Assembly (NCBI GenBank): GCA_036001465.1
Contig: DASYUH010000068.1
Coordinates: 1 to 50,375, forward strand
DNA: 50,375 nucleotides
DNA from: Candidatus Polarisedimenticolia bacterium
GTDB lineage: Bacteria > Acidobacteriota > Polarisedimenticolia > Gp22-AA2
Direction: 5' to 3'
Every line of letters begins with the position of its first letter. Within the stretch, counting starts at the first letter, position 1. The notes beneath the pieces are model-generated. The model worked only from the letters and a program-made list of their open reading frames with translations, was not told the origin of the DNA and did no database searches. Positions 7,797-15,856 of this stretch are shown here, one piece after another. The position numbers and the translations under genes were made by a program.

Positions 7797-9425
7797 GTGG
7801 AGAAGCGCGCCGCGGCGCTCCCGCGGGCCGAGGTCCCGGGCCTTGTGGCGCTCGCCGGCGCGATGCTCCTGCTGCGCGCCGCCTACTGCTTCAGCTACCC
7901 CTTCGACTCCGACGAGCCGCAGCACCTGCACGTCGCCTGGGCCTGGACCCAGGGCCTGCTTCCGTACAGGGATGTCTTCGACAACCACGCGCCGCTGTTT
8001 CATGTCCTGAGCGCCCCCCTGGTCGCCCTGATCGGCGAGAGCCCTCGCATCCTCGTGTTCATGCGTCTGGCGTTGATCCCGCTCTCCGCGGCGACGCTCT
8101 GGGGAACGTACCTCCTGGGCCGCCGGCTCTTCGGAGCGCGCGCCGGATGGTGGGCGGCGATCCTCTGCGGGCTGAGCCCGACCTTCTTCTTCAAATCGGT
8201 CGAATACCGGACGGATGTCCTGTGGGCCGCGCTCTGGGTCCTGGCCATCGCCGTCTTTCTCTCGGGTCCTGCCGGACCCAGGCGCTGGCTCTTCGGCGGG
8301 CTGCTCCTTGGGGCCTGCCTGGCCGTCTCGCTCAAGACGGTGATGCTCCTCGCGGCCCTGGGGATCGCGGCCGCGGGCGTCCTGCTCCTGGGGGCCCGTC
8401 CGGCCCGGATGGTCCGCTCGGCGCTCGCCGCCGCGGGCGGCATGGTCGTCGTGCCGGCCGCGATCGTGGCCTGGTTCGGGGCGCGCGGCGCCCTGACGGA
8501 CCTTTATTACTGCGTCATCGGGCACAATCTCCTGCCGGGAGTCGGCCGCTGGGGGTACTCGAAGCGACTGTACCTGCTGCTGCCGATCCTCGCCCTCCTC
8601 CTCGGAATGGCGCGCCTCCTCGTCCGCCGCGTTCCCGGACCCGGCGTCGTGCTCGCCTTCCTGCTGCTGCTCTCCGGGTCGCAGTACCTCCTGCTCTCCA
8701 CGGTCTGGCCCGTTCACACACGCCAGGATCTGCTGCCGTTCTACCCGCTCTTCACCGTCCTTCTGGCGGGAGGGATGCTTGCCTGGCGGGGCGGGGGCGT
8801 CCGGCTGGCGGCGGGCCTCGCCTGCCTGCAGCTCCTGGTCCTCCCCGCCCTGTCGCCGCTGCGCGGCCAGGGCACGCGCGTCCAGGAGCGGCTCCTCGCC
8901 GAGGTCCTGCGCCTCACGGATCCCTCGGATCCCGTGCTCGACCTCAAGGGGCAGAGCGTGTTCCGCAACCGCCCCTTTTACTTCGCCCTCGAGACCATGA
9001 CCCTGGAGCGGATGGCGCGCGGTCTCATCGCCGATCGCATTCCCGAGCGCTGCGTCGAGACCAGGACCTGCGTCGCCCCGGCCGACATCAAGGGCTTTCC
9101 GCCGCGCGCGCGGCGCTTCCTGGAGGAGCACTTCGTCGTGGTCGGCTCGTGGCGCGTGGCGGGGGTCGTCCTGGAGCCGGCCGCGGGGGACGCGGACCGG
9201 GCGCTCTCCTTCGAGATCGCCATCCCCGCGCGGTACGCCGTGGCGGGCAGAGAGGGGCCTCCACGGGGTATGCTGGACGGCGCGCCGTGCGACGGTCCGC
9301 GCGATCTCGCGCCCGGCCGGCACGAGTACCGCCCGGCGCCTGCCGACGGACCGATCGCGATCATCTGGGCGCAGGCGGTGGAACGGGGGTTCACCCCGTT
9401 CGCGAAGCGCGGAGACTCGCTGTGA
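7797..9425 (+). CDS. GT-C family (GT39/DPM-dependent type) glycosyltransferase
   Basis: A 542-residue polytopic membrane protein. After the first helix comes a loop with Asp-Ser-Asp-Glu-Pro-Gln-His (near residues 38-44), the acidic catalytic loop of GT-C enzymes, and then a RDVFDNHAPLFHVL segment. About ten hydrophobic helices extend to residue 370, followed by a soluble C-terminal domain of roughly 170 residues. It would transfer a sugar from a polyprenyl-phosphate carrier on the periplasmic side. GTG at 7797 lies 5 nt after the permease stop. The stop TGA overlaps the next gene's GTG (GTGA), so glycosyltransferase and deacetylase are translationally coupled. Acceptor unknown. Confidence 0.8.
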   Translation: MEKRAAALPRAEVPGLVALAGAMLLLRAAYCFSYPFDSDEPQHLHVAWAWTQGLLPYRDVFDNHAPLFHVLSAPLVALIGESPRILVFMRLALIPLSAATLWGTYLLGRRLFGARAGWWAAILCGLSPTFFFKSVEYRTDVLWAALWVLAIAVFLSGPAGPRRWLFGGLLLGACLAVSLKTVMLLAALGIAAAGVLLLGARPARMVRSALAAAGGMVVVPAAIVAWFGARGALTDLYYCVIGHNLLPGVGRWGYSKRLYLLLPILALLLGMARLLVRRVPGPGVVLAFLLLLSGSQYLLLSTVWPVHTRQDLLPFYPLFTVLLAGGMLAWRGGGVRLAAGLACLQLLVLPALSPLRGQGTRVQERLLAEVLRLTDPSDPVLDLKGQSVFRNRPFYFALETMTLERMARGLIADRIPERCVETRTCVAPADIKGFPPRARRFLEEHFVVVGSWRVAGVVLEPAAGDADRALSFEIAIPARYAVAGREGPPRGMLDGAPCDGPRDLAPGRHEYRPAPADGPIAIIWAQAVERGFTPFAKRGDSL

Positions 9426-10522
9426 GATGGGATGGGCCGGGGCCCGGGGAGCGCCTTCTCGTCCTGGCGCCCCATCCGGACGACGAGACGCTCGCCGCCG
9501 GCGGCCTGCTGCAGCGCGCCCTGGCGCGCGGCGGGGCCGCCCGCGTGCTGTTCGCCACCGACGGGGAGAACAACCCGTGGACGCAGCGCCTGGTCGAGCG
9601 GCGCGTGCGTATCGGCCCGGAGGATTCCGCCCGGTTCGGCCGGCGCCGCCGCGGAGAAGCGCTCGCCGCCCTCGTGGAGCTGGGGCTCCGGGCCGAGGAC
9701 GCCGTCTTCCTCGGCCTGCCGGATCAGGCCATCACCGACCTGCTGCTCTTCGGCGACCAGATCGGAGTGAATCGCCTCGCCTCCCTGCTGGCCGACTGGA
9801 GGCCGACCCTGGTGATTCTCCCCTCCCCCTTCGATCTGCACCCGGACCACAGCGCCCTGGCCGTCCTGGCCCGCCTCGCGCTGTCCCGGGTCTCCCCGGG
9901 CCGATCCGCCGGGGAGGAAGGGGCGCGCATCCTGACCTACATCGTCCACCGCACCGCGGCCATGCGACCCGATGAAGGGGCCGAGGAGGGGCCCGATGTG
10001 GCACGCTTCGAGCTGTCGCCTGCGGAGAAGGCCCGGAAGCGTCGCGCGATCCTCTGTCATGCCACCCAGCTGACGGTCCACCGGCGCAAGTTCCTGGCGT
10101 ATGCCCAGCGCCCCGAGGTGTTTCTCGTCGACGCCGCCCGCGGCGTGCCGGGCAACGGCCTCCACCCGGTGCGGCGGGCGATCCGGGACGGCTCCGCGCT
10201 CCGGCTCGACCTGAAGCTGCGTCCGCGCCCGGGGGCATTCGGCCGCCCGACCCTGCACGTGGCGGCGGGGGCCGAGGGGGCGCGGCAGAGCCTGTCGCTC
10301 GACCTGCGCTGGAGGCGCGGGCGCTCGGACATCACCGATGCGCTCACCATGGAATCCAGGGGACTGGCCTCCCTGCGGGGCGGCCGGCGCGGCGGGATCG
10401 TCGAGGTGCCTCTGGCGTCGCTGCCGCGATCCGGCCGGCTGTTCGTGAAGCTGAAGCGTCGCTTCGGGTTTTTCGACGAAGGGGGCTGGCTGGAGGTGGA
10501 CGGCCTTCCGGACGAAGACTAG
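9422..10522 (+). CDS. PIG-L/LmbE-family deacetylase
   Basis: A 366-residue protein whose first 220 residues are a PIG-L type zinc N-deacetylase. It has LLVLAPHPDDETLAAGG (the His-Pro-Asp-Asp metal and catalytic motif near residue 15) and DLHPDHSALAVL, the second His motif. Family members remove acetyl groups from GlcNAc-containing lipids, bacillithiol or mycothiol precursors, or antibiotics. The C-terminal 120 residues (from about 245) are beta-rich and not recognised. The GTG start at 9422 overlaps the previous stop and matches the family start, since the deacetylase motif begins about ten residues in. Together with the glycosyltransferase it suggests processing of an N-acetylated sugar. Confidence 0.85.
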   Translation: MRWDGPGPGERLLVLAPHPDDETLAAGGLLQRALARGGAARVLFATDGENNPWTQRLVERRVRIGPEDSARFGRRRRGEALAALVELGLRAEDAVFLGLPDQAITDLLLFGDQIGVNRLASLLADWRPTLVILPSPFDLHPDHSALAVLARLALSRVSPGRSAGEEGARILTYIVHRTAAMRPDEGAEEGPDVARFELSPAEKARKRRAILCHATQLTVHRRKFLAYAQRPEVFLVDAARGVPGNGLHPVRRAIRDGSALRLDLKLRPRPGAFGRPTLHVAAGAEGARQSLSLDLRWRRGRSDITDALTMESRGLASLRGGRRGGIVEVPLASLPRSGRLFVKLKRRFGFFDEGGWLEVDGLPDED

Positions 10523-10551
10523 CACGACCGGGCACCCGGCCGGGCCGCGCT

Positions 10552-11307
10552 TCAGCGGGAGCGGGCCGGGGGCCGATCGATCCGGCAGGCGCGCGCCACG
10601 CCGTCCCTGTACAGGAGCCACAGGTCGAGGCTGCGGGCCATGACGCGCCGGATGCGGTCGGCGGTCACCGGCGATCGGGCGTGATCGAGGACCATCTTCC
10701 AGGCCATCTTGCGGTGCCCCGTTTCGACCATGTGGTGCGCCCGCTTCAGGTCCAGGAAGCGGGGATCGACGCCATAGTGCGAGACCAGTGCGTTCCGGCG
10801 CAGCTCGGCCTCGAGATCGACCGGATCCTCCGGCTCGGGCGTCGTGACCCGGCGGCGATCCTCGACGCTCCCCTCGATGAAGATCGTCACCAGGGCGGCC
10901 CCCTCGATCCACGGGCGGCGCGTGGTGACCTGATCGATGAAGGCGCGGTAGGCGGCCGCCTCGGGAATCAGTTCGATCCCGGTGAAGCGCGCCCGAGGGA
11001 ACCCGAGCCCTTCCATCATGATCAGGAACAGCTCGGGATGGGGCACCCCCTTGCTCAGCTTCCCGGTCTCTTCCTCGTAGAGGTTCTCGGCGAGGTCCTG
11101 CCGCACTTCGGGGTGCGGGCAGCGGGCGTGCACCCGGCTCAGGAGCACGGGGAAGTCGCGCACATACACGTCGAATTCCTGCGCGAAGTGCAAGAGAAGC
11201 TGGGCCCGCGTGGCGTGCCCTTCGTTGATGTGGGGCCAGGCCCAGTGGTTCTTGCGGTCCATGATGGCCAGGAGGTCTTCCTGGAGCTCGGCAACGGCCA
11301 GCGGCAT
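10552..11307 (-). CDS. Haem-oxygenase-fold (PqqC/TenA-like) iron-containing redox enzyme family protein
   Basis: A 251-residue, mostly helical cytoplasmic protein. Segments such as LLLHFAQEFDVYVRDFPVLLSRV, RQDLAENLYEEETG and LVTIFIEGSVEDRR resemble the PqqC/TenA and haem-oxygenase-like diiron oxidase superfamily. In these, a Glu in the NLYEEE helix and nearby His/Glu residues bind iron. The ATG at 11307 is preceded by a purine-rich GGAAGGGGAT and agrees with the family start; upstream codons in the same frame are Pro/Arg-rich antisense of the neighbour and were rejected. It follows the three transpeptidase-type genes by 52 nt in the same direction. Substrate unknown; pqq or thiamine genes are not adjacent. 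Confidence 0.7.
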   Translation of the reverse strand: MPLAVAELQEDLLAIMDRKNHWAWPHINEGHATRAQLLLHFAQEFDVYVRDFPVLLSRVHARCPHPEVRQDLAENLYEEETGKLSKGVPHPELFLIMMEGLGFPRARFTGIELIPEAAAYRAFIDQVTTRRPWIEGAALVTIFIEGSVEDRRRVTTPEPEDPVDLEAELRRNALVSHYGVDPRFLDLKRAHHMVETGHRKMAWKMVLDHARSPVTADRIRRVMARSLDLWLLYRDGVARACRIDRPPARSR

Positions 11308-11359
11308 CGAGATCCCCTTCCAGCGACGGTCCTGATGATTGTGCCCGAGGGGCGTGAAA

Positions 11360-12346
11360 TCAAGCCCCGCCGGAGGGCGGGGCATCCTGCGGCGGGCCCG
11401 CTTCCGCGTCGCCCGGCCCGGGGGAAGGCGTCGGCCGGGCTTCGGCGGGTGGAACCTCCTCCCAATCGGGATCCGGCTCGGCCTCGACGGCAGGGGCATT
11501 CTCGTCGCCGGGCTCGCCGCCGTTCGCCGGACGGGATTCCTCCTCGGGCGGGGCCTCGATCGGCGGCGGAATCTGGAAGGGGACCCCTTCCGCCGGCGGA
11601 CCGGGCTTCTCGGCCGGCACCTTGACCGCCTTGCCCGGTTTGATCTTGCCCGGAGCTTCCTGGCCGACGTCCGGCAGCAGGTAACCACGTGGCGGAACGA
11701 GGACGATGGGCTCCCCCGGAACGAGGGATCGGTAGACTTCGCGCGCCGTCCCCTCCTCGAGGCGCAGGGCGACGCGCAGGTCGATCCGATCGGCGCCGTG
11801 GCGCGCGCCCGGCCAGAGGCGCCGCCACCATCCGGCGGCCCGCGAGAACGCACCGCGGCTCTCCGGCAGTCCCTCGACCCGGATGGCCACGCGCTGCCGG
11901 AAATGCAGCGTGTAGCCGGCCGGCGCCTCGGGAGGCAGGGCATCCGCCACGTTTTCGTCCGCCGCGCCCGCCTCGATCTCGGCGGGCGTCAGCGGCGAGA
12001 GGCGCGGATCTCCATCTTTTTCCTTCAGGAACACCGTCCCGGCGTGCGCCAGGAGACCGGGAGCTCCCCCCTCACCCGCGCGCGCGAGTCCGCCGATTTC
12101 GATCGCCTGCAGCGGGAGCTCACGCATCGTCATCCCGAGCAGCCGGTAGCGGAGGAGCTTCGCCTCCGCGTCGACGATCACGTACGGCTTGCGGGTCTTG
12201 GAGAGCGCCAGTTCGGATTCGAGCAGGGCGACCCGGCGACGGAGCGCATGGAGGTCTCCCCGGGTCGGCGCCTTCGCGCTCCCTGCCCCCAGGGCGGCCA
12301 GGAGAAGCGCCGCAGTCCATCCGGCCCGCATCCGTGCGCCGCTCAT
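11360..12346 (-). CDS. Secreted protein related to L,D-transpeptidases but lacking the catalytic motif
   Basis: A 328-residue protein with a signal peptide (RAGWTAALLLAALGAGSAKA), a short coiled coil (DLHALRRRVALLESELALSK) and then KPYVIVDAEAKLLRYRLLGM. That last segment aligns with YVIIDTGRNLLTLVKNDRP in the transpeptidase encoded just upstream. No HG...THGCVR catalytic motif follows, and the remainder ends in an acidic, Pro-rich tail of about 100 residues. I read it as a paralogue that kept the coiled coil and first strands of the YkuD fold but lost the active site. The ATG at 12346 overlaps the preceding stop by one base (TGATG). It may be a regulator or scaffold of its active neighbours. 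Confidence 0.65.
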   Translation of the reverse strand: MSGARMRAGWTAALLLAALGAGSAKAPTRGDLHALRRRVALLESELALSKTRKPYVIVDAEAKLLRYRLLGMTMRELPLQAIEIGGLARAGEGGAPGLLAHAGTVFLKEKDGDPRLSPLTPAEIEAGAADENVADALPPEAPAGYTLHFRQRVAIRVEGLPESRGAFSRAAGWWRRLWPGARHGADRIDLRVALRLEEGTAREVYRSLVPGEPIVLVPPRGYLLPDVGQEAPGKIKPGKAVKVPAEKPGPPAEGVPFQIPPPIEAPPEEESRPANGGEPGDENAPAVEAEPDPDWEEVPPAEARPTPSPGPGDAEAGPPQDAPPSGGA

Positions 12347-13029
12347 CAGAAGATGTAGACCGGCGTGCCGATGCGGATGCTGTGGTAGACCATGTCGAGG
12401 TCGCGCGCTCCGAGACGCACGCAGCCATGGGTGATGCTCAGCCCCAGGGCGCGCTCGTAGAGCGTGCCGTGAATCAGGTACCCGTCGCCCAGATCCATGG
12501 CGTAGTCGCCCAGCTCGGTCGGCGCGAGGCGCGCCGCCAGGTCGCGCGGGATCGGCTCCCCGATCTCGAGGAACGCCCAGTCGGGCTTGATCCAGACCGG
12601 GTTGGGGTGCTTGGCGCGAATGTCGAACTCGCCCCGCGGCGTGTCGAACACCCACAACCGCTTCTTGACCGGGTCCGACAGGGCGCGCCCGCTTCCGGTC
12701 GAGCAGACCGCCTCGAGCGCCGGCCGGTCGTTCTTGACCAGAGTCAGGAGATTCCGCCCGGTGTCGATGATCACGTAGGTCCCCTTCGGACGGAGGGCGG
12801 CGATCTGGCTCTCCAGGGCCGCCGCGCGTTTCTCGAGAGCGCGGAACTCCTTCTGATCGGCGGCGTCGAGCGGGGTCGGGTCGGCCGCACCGGGATGCAG
12901 CCGTTCCTGTCGCAGGCGCAGGATCAGGCCCCCGGCGAGCAGCACGAAGCCGGCGAGAACGAGCAGGGGCATCGCACGCCGCCAGGCCGATCGCGCCACG
13001 TTAGTCGGGTTCGGCGGGGTTCCGTTCAC
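12346..13029 (-). CDS. L,D-transpeptidase (YkuD domain), membrane anchored
   Basis: A 227-residue protein with one N-terminal membrane segment (AMPLLVLAGFVLLAGGLILRL), a coiled-coil stretch (KEFRALEKRAAALESQIAAL) and a YkuD domain from about residue 70. The active site is complete: His187-Gly and THGC with Cys203 followed by VRLG. L,D-transpeptidases make 3-3 peptidoglycan cross-links or attach lipoproteins to peptidoglycan in the periplasm. The GTG start at 13029 overlaps the preceding stop (GTGA), and the inactive relative follows with TGATG, so the three genes are read as a coupled set. Confidence 0.87.
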   Translation of the reverse strand: MNGTPPNPTNVARSAWRRAMPLLVLAGFVLLAGGLILRLRQERLHPGAADPTPLDAADQKEFRALEKRAAALESQIAALRPKGTYVIIDTGRNLLTLVKNDRPALEAVCSTGSGRALSDPVKKRLWVFDTPRGEFDIRAKHPNPVWIKPDWAFLEIGEPIPRDLAARLAPTELGDYAMDLGDGYLIHGTLYERALGLSITHGCVRLGARDLDMVYHSIRIGTPVYIF

Positions 13030-14096
13030 GGCACCACCTCTTCCGGAATCGTCCCGACGATCGTCACCGCCGTCCCGACCTTCACTCTCGGGACGAGATC
13101 GTCCATCTCGTCGTTTTCGAGGGCCACGCACCCCTGGGTCCAGTCCTGGCTCCGTCCCCCGTTGCCGTGGATCTCGATCAGGCTGCCGATCCCCTTCCCC
13201 TTCGGGACCTGGCCGCTGCGCTGCAGCCTGCGGAACCGCTCACGGTCCTCGGCGTTCGGATAATCGAGCATGAGAGCGCGATAGTACCTGGTCTGACCCG
13301 GACCGCGGACCTCGGTCACGCGGTAGCGTCCTTCCGGTGTCGCGTCGTCCCCCGCCTGCGTCTTGGTGGCCACGCCGGCCAGCCCCAGATCGGCACGATA
13401 CGAGGCCACCTCGTCCTTCCCCTTGAACAGCCGGAGCTGCCGCCGCAGCTTGTCGACGATGATGACCGGCTTGCCGGTCGCCGTGCTCTCTTTGAGCGTC
13501 TCCTTCACCCACCGTCTCCACACGGCGCGCCGCGGGCTGCTGTGCAGCGCATCGAAGGCGCGGTTGAGCTCGCCGACCGCTCCGGCGAGGCGGGAGCGCC
13601 CGCGCTCCGCCGCCTCCAGCGCCCGTTCATACTCCCCCTTCTCGAACGCCCGCTTCGCCTCCCCCAGGGCCACGTCGGCCTGCAGGATGGCCTGGGCGCT
13701 GTCCGCGTCCCAGGCATGGCGTGCCAGCGCGTGCACCCGCGGCAACACGGCGGTCAGCTCCTTGATCGCCGCGCCCGCGCGTGTCCTGATGCGGGCCCGC
13801 GCCACGGTCGCCTGGTAGGCGCAGATCTCCGCCGCGATCCGGGCCTCGGACATGAGGCGCGCGGCCTCTTCGAAGTCCCGGGACAGCGCCCGGCGACGGG
13901 ACTCCAGCCGAACCTCGGCCTCGGCCAGCACCAGCGCCTCCCGGGCCGCGGCGCACGGGGCCGAGGCGCGCGAGACCCCCTCGGCGGCCTCCGCCCGCTC
14001 CATCGCCGAGCGGGCCGCATCCATGTCGTCGAGAGGAGGACGCCCGCACGCGGAGATGATGCACAGGACCGCGAGGAGGAGTGCAGCGCGCCTCAA
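13026..14096 (-). CDS. Lipoprotein with helical domain and C-terminal L,D-transpeptidase (YkuD) domain
   Basis: From TTG 14096 the 356-residue protein begins with a lipoprotein signal (ALLLAVLCIISAC, lipidated Cys17). A helical, Ala/Glu-rich segment (about residues 20-215) resembles the DUF4398-like helical bundle of the upstream gene. A YkuD domain ends in IHGNGG (His310) and TQGC (Cys323). It is probably an outer-membrane-anchored transpeptidase acting on peptidoglycan. The frame is open to an ATG at 14249, but that would overlap the upstream gene and bury the signal peptide. TTG 14096 lacks a clear ribosome binding site, so the start is uncertain. Confidence 0.82.
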   Translation of the reverse strand: MRRAALLLAVLCIISACGRPPLDDMDAARSAMERAEAAEGVSRASAPCAAAREALVLAEAEVRLESRRRALSRDFEEAARLMSEARIAAEICAYQATVARARIRTRAGAAIKELTAVLPRVHALARHAWDADSAQAILQADVALGEAKRAFEKGEYERALEAAERGRSRLAGAVGELNRAFDALHSSPRRAVWRRWVKETLKESTATGKPVIIVDKLRRQLRLFKGKDEVASYRADLGLAGVATKTQAGDDATPEGRYRVTEVRGPGQTRYYRALMLDYPNAEDRERFRRLQRSGQVPKGKGIGSLIEIHGNGGRSQDWTQGCVALENDEMDDLVPRVKVGTAVTIVGTIPEEVVP

Positions 14097-14145
14097 GACA
14101 TCGAATGCGGGACGACCGATCGAAGGGACGGATCCGGGATGCAGG

Positions 14146-14174
14146 ACCCCGGCCCGCGCCGGGCGGGCCGGGGT
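14146..14174 (-). terminator. Strong hairpin between the DUF4398-type and transpeptidase genes
   Basis: An 11-bp perfect stem, ACCCCGGCCCG (14146-14156) against CGGGCCGGGGT (14164-14174), with a 7-nt loop. It lies 17 nt after the stop of the lipoprotein gene on the minus strand. There is no following T-run, so it may be a weak or factor-dependent terminator or an mRNA-stabilising hairpin that sets different levels for the two products. Confidence 0.5.
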
Positions 14175-14190
14175 GCCGTGGAGCGCCAGG

Positions 14191-14796
14191 CTATCGGGCC
14201 CTGGCCTGGCCAGCCCTCTTCTGCTTGGCCTGCTCCAGCTGGTCAGCAATGGAGGTGGCCTTGTCCTTCACGGAGTTGGCGCTCTCGAGCGCCTTCTTGT
14301 AGTCGCCTGCACCGAAGGCCTGGCGCGCCTGCTCGAGCGTCCCGCGCAGGTTTTCCAGGTCGGTCTTGAACAGGGCGAGGTCGGCCCTGGAGTCCTTCGT
14401 GACCGGGGCGACCTTGAGACCGGCCTCGGCGGCCGCGACCGCCGTGTCGGCGGCGGCAATCGACGCCTCGGAATCGGTCTTGGCCTGCTCCTTGTTCGCG
14501 GCGGCGGCCTGGGCTGCCTTGGAGGCCTCTTCCTTCGACTTCGTCAGAAGCTCCTTGGCCTTGTCGTAGTTCTTGATCCACTTGGCGTTCTGCGCCTGGA
14601 TCTCGTCATTCGCTGCCTTGAAGGTGGAGTCGGCGGCCTGGTACTCGTTCGGGGCCCAGGTCTCCGCCTGCGCCTCGCGTGCCTTGTCCATATCGGCCTG
14701 GGCCGCGTCAATGTCCTCCTGGGGGGCCTTGGCGCAGCCGACCGCCGCGACGCATGCCAGAACCGCAATGGCGACGATGCTGTTCCGTCTGCTCAT
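14191..14796 (-). CDS. DUF4398-like helical lipoprotein
   Basis: A 201-residue lipoprotein with signal SIVAIAVLACVAAVGC (Cys21 lipidated). The rest is a continuous Ala/Lys/Glu-rich helical or coiled-coil region starting APQEDIDAAQADMDKA, typical of DUF4398-type envelope proteins, some of which bind peptidoglycan or stabilise envelope complexes. ATG 14796 is preceded by GGAGGGA at about 10 nt. It shares its helical architecture and the opening motif (C-x-x-x-P-x-x-D/E-x-x-x-A) with the next gene's N-terminal domain, suggesting duplication and fusion to YkuD. Confidence 0.72.
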   Translation of the reverse strand: MSRRNSIVAIAVLACVAAVGCAKAPQEDIDAAQADMDKAREAQAETWAPNEYQAADSTFKAANDEIQAQNAKWIKNYDKAKELLTKSKEEASKAAQAAAANKEQAKTDSEASIAAADTAVAAAEAGLKVAPVTKDSRADLALFKTDLENLRGTLEQARQAFGAGDYKKALESANSVKDKATSIADQLEQAKQKRAGQARAR

Positions 14797-14941
14797 GGAT
14801 GAAATGTCCCTCCTCTCTCTCGCTGGGTTTGGACACCGTGTCAACTCGTTCACGCCTCGTCTCGAACTCTTCCGTCGGCCTCCTTTCCTCAAGAGGGGCA
14901 AGAGGATACCAGAAACCGGCGACCTCGGTATCCGGATCCGC

Positions 14942-15766
14942 TCATCCGTGGATGAGCTCCGCGGCCCGCCGGGTGGCGCGGACGACCGCCTTGATCAGCG
15001 TCACCCGCAGCCCCCCCTCCTCCAGCTCGAGGAGCCCGTCGATCGTACACCCAGCCGGCGTGGTCACCCCATCCTTGAGCTTGGCGGGATGCTCCCCCGT
15101 CTGCAGGACCATGGTGGCCGATCCGAGCACCATCTGCGCCGCCAGGGTGGTGGCCACGTCGCGCGGCAGGCCGACCTTCACCCCCCCCTCCGCAAGCGAC
15201 TCGATGACGACGTAGATGTAGGCGGGCCCCGAAGCCGACAGGCCGGTCACCGCGTCCATGTGCCGCTCTTCCAGGATCAGGCAGCGCCCGAGCGGCTCGA
15301 AGATCCGGCGCGCGACTTCCAGGTGCTGGGCGTCGGCGAAGCGACCCCGCGCCAGGACCGTCATCCCCTGCCGCGCCAGGCAGGGGGTGTTCGGCATGGC
15401 GCGCACGATCGGAACGCGCGGACCGAGCCGCTTCTCGATGAACGCCGTGTCCACGGAGGCGGCCACCGACAGGACCAGCTGCTGGCGCGTCACCCGTCCC
15501 CGGATGCCGGCGAGGACCTCGCCCATGGCCTGCGGCTTGACGGCGAGGATGACGACCGATGCGCCGCGCACCGCCTGGGCGTTGTCGAGGGTCGTGGCGA
15601 CGCGGAAGCGGGCGGACAGCGAGTCCAGGCGCTCCTGATGCCTCGCGGTCGCCACGACCTGATCGCGCGCCACGAGCCCGGCGTCGATCAGGCCGCCGAT
15701 CAGGCTCTCGCCGATCTTCCCGGCCCCCAGGACGGCGATCTTCCGTATCCCCTTCTGCGGCTTCAT
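14942..15766 (-). CDS. proC: Pyrroline-5-carboxylate reductase
   Basis: A 274-residue cytoplasmic enzyme of proline biosynthesis, reducing 1-pyrroline-5-carboxylate to proline with NAD(P)H. It has the N-terminal Rossmann motif IAVLGAGKIGESLIGGL, VILAVKPQ, the central VRAMPNTPC and the C-terminal dimer signature DAVTGLSASGPAYIYVVIESLAEGG, followed by TTPAGCTIDGL. All are conserved at normal spacing and length. The ATG at 15766 begins about six residues before the Rossmann strand. It is transcribed divergently from the small Cys-rich gene; an extended -10 lies at 15792-15800. Confidence 0.95.
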   Translation of the reverse strand: MKPQKGIRKIAVLGAGKIGESLIGGLIDAGLVARDQVVATARHQERLDSLSARFRVATTLDNAQAVRGASVVILAVKPQAMGEVLAGIRGRVTRQQLVLSVAASVDTAFIEKRLGPRVPIVRAMPNTPCLARQGMTVLARGRFADAQHLEVARRIFEPLGRCLILEERHMDAVTGLSASGPAYIYVVIESLAEGGVKVGLPRDVATTLAAQMVLGSATMVLQTGEHPAKLKDGVTTPAGCTIDGLLELEEGGLRVTLIKAVVRATRRAAELIHG

Positions 15767-15791
15767 GTCACGACCCCGAAAAAGACCGCCT

Positions 15792-15800
15792 AGTCTAGCA
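15792..15800 (-). promoter_or_regulatory. Extended -10 promoter of proC
   Basis: Read on the minus strand, TGC-TAGACT (15800 down to 15792) is an extended -10 element. The start codon at 15766 is 25 nt downstream. No convincing -35 box is seen. Confidence 0.45.
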
Positions 15801-15821
15801 TCATCCTCCGCGCTTTCCCGA

Positions 15822-15850
15822 TTGCCGGGCCGGGCTGTGCCGTGTATATT
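15822..15850 (+). promoter_or_regulatory. Sigma-70 promoter of the Cys-rich gene, leaderless arrangement
   Basis: TTGCCG at 15822-15827, 17-bp spacer, TATATT at 15845-15850. The ATG at 15857 lies 6 nt after the -10 box, so the transcript would start at or next to the initiation codon. Confidence 0.6.
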
Positions 15851-15856
15851 GACGGC

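Noticed and set aside
10529-10541. CCGGG-CA-CCCGG hairpin between convergent genes at 10522 and 10552
   Set aside because: Only a 5-bp stem with no T-run; too weak to call a terminator.
13026-14249. Upstream ATG at 14249 for the transpeptidase lipoprotein
   Set aside because: It overlaps the upstream gene by 59 nt and would place the lipoprotein signal in the interior; TTG 14096 gives a proper signal.
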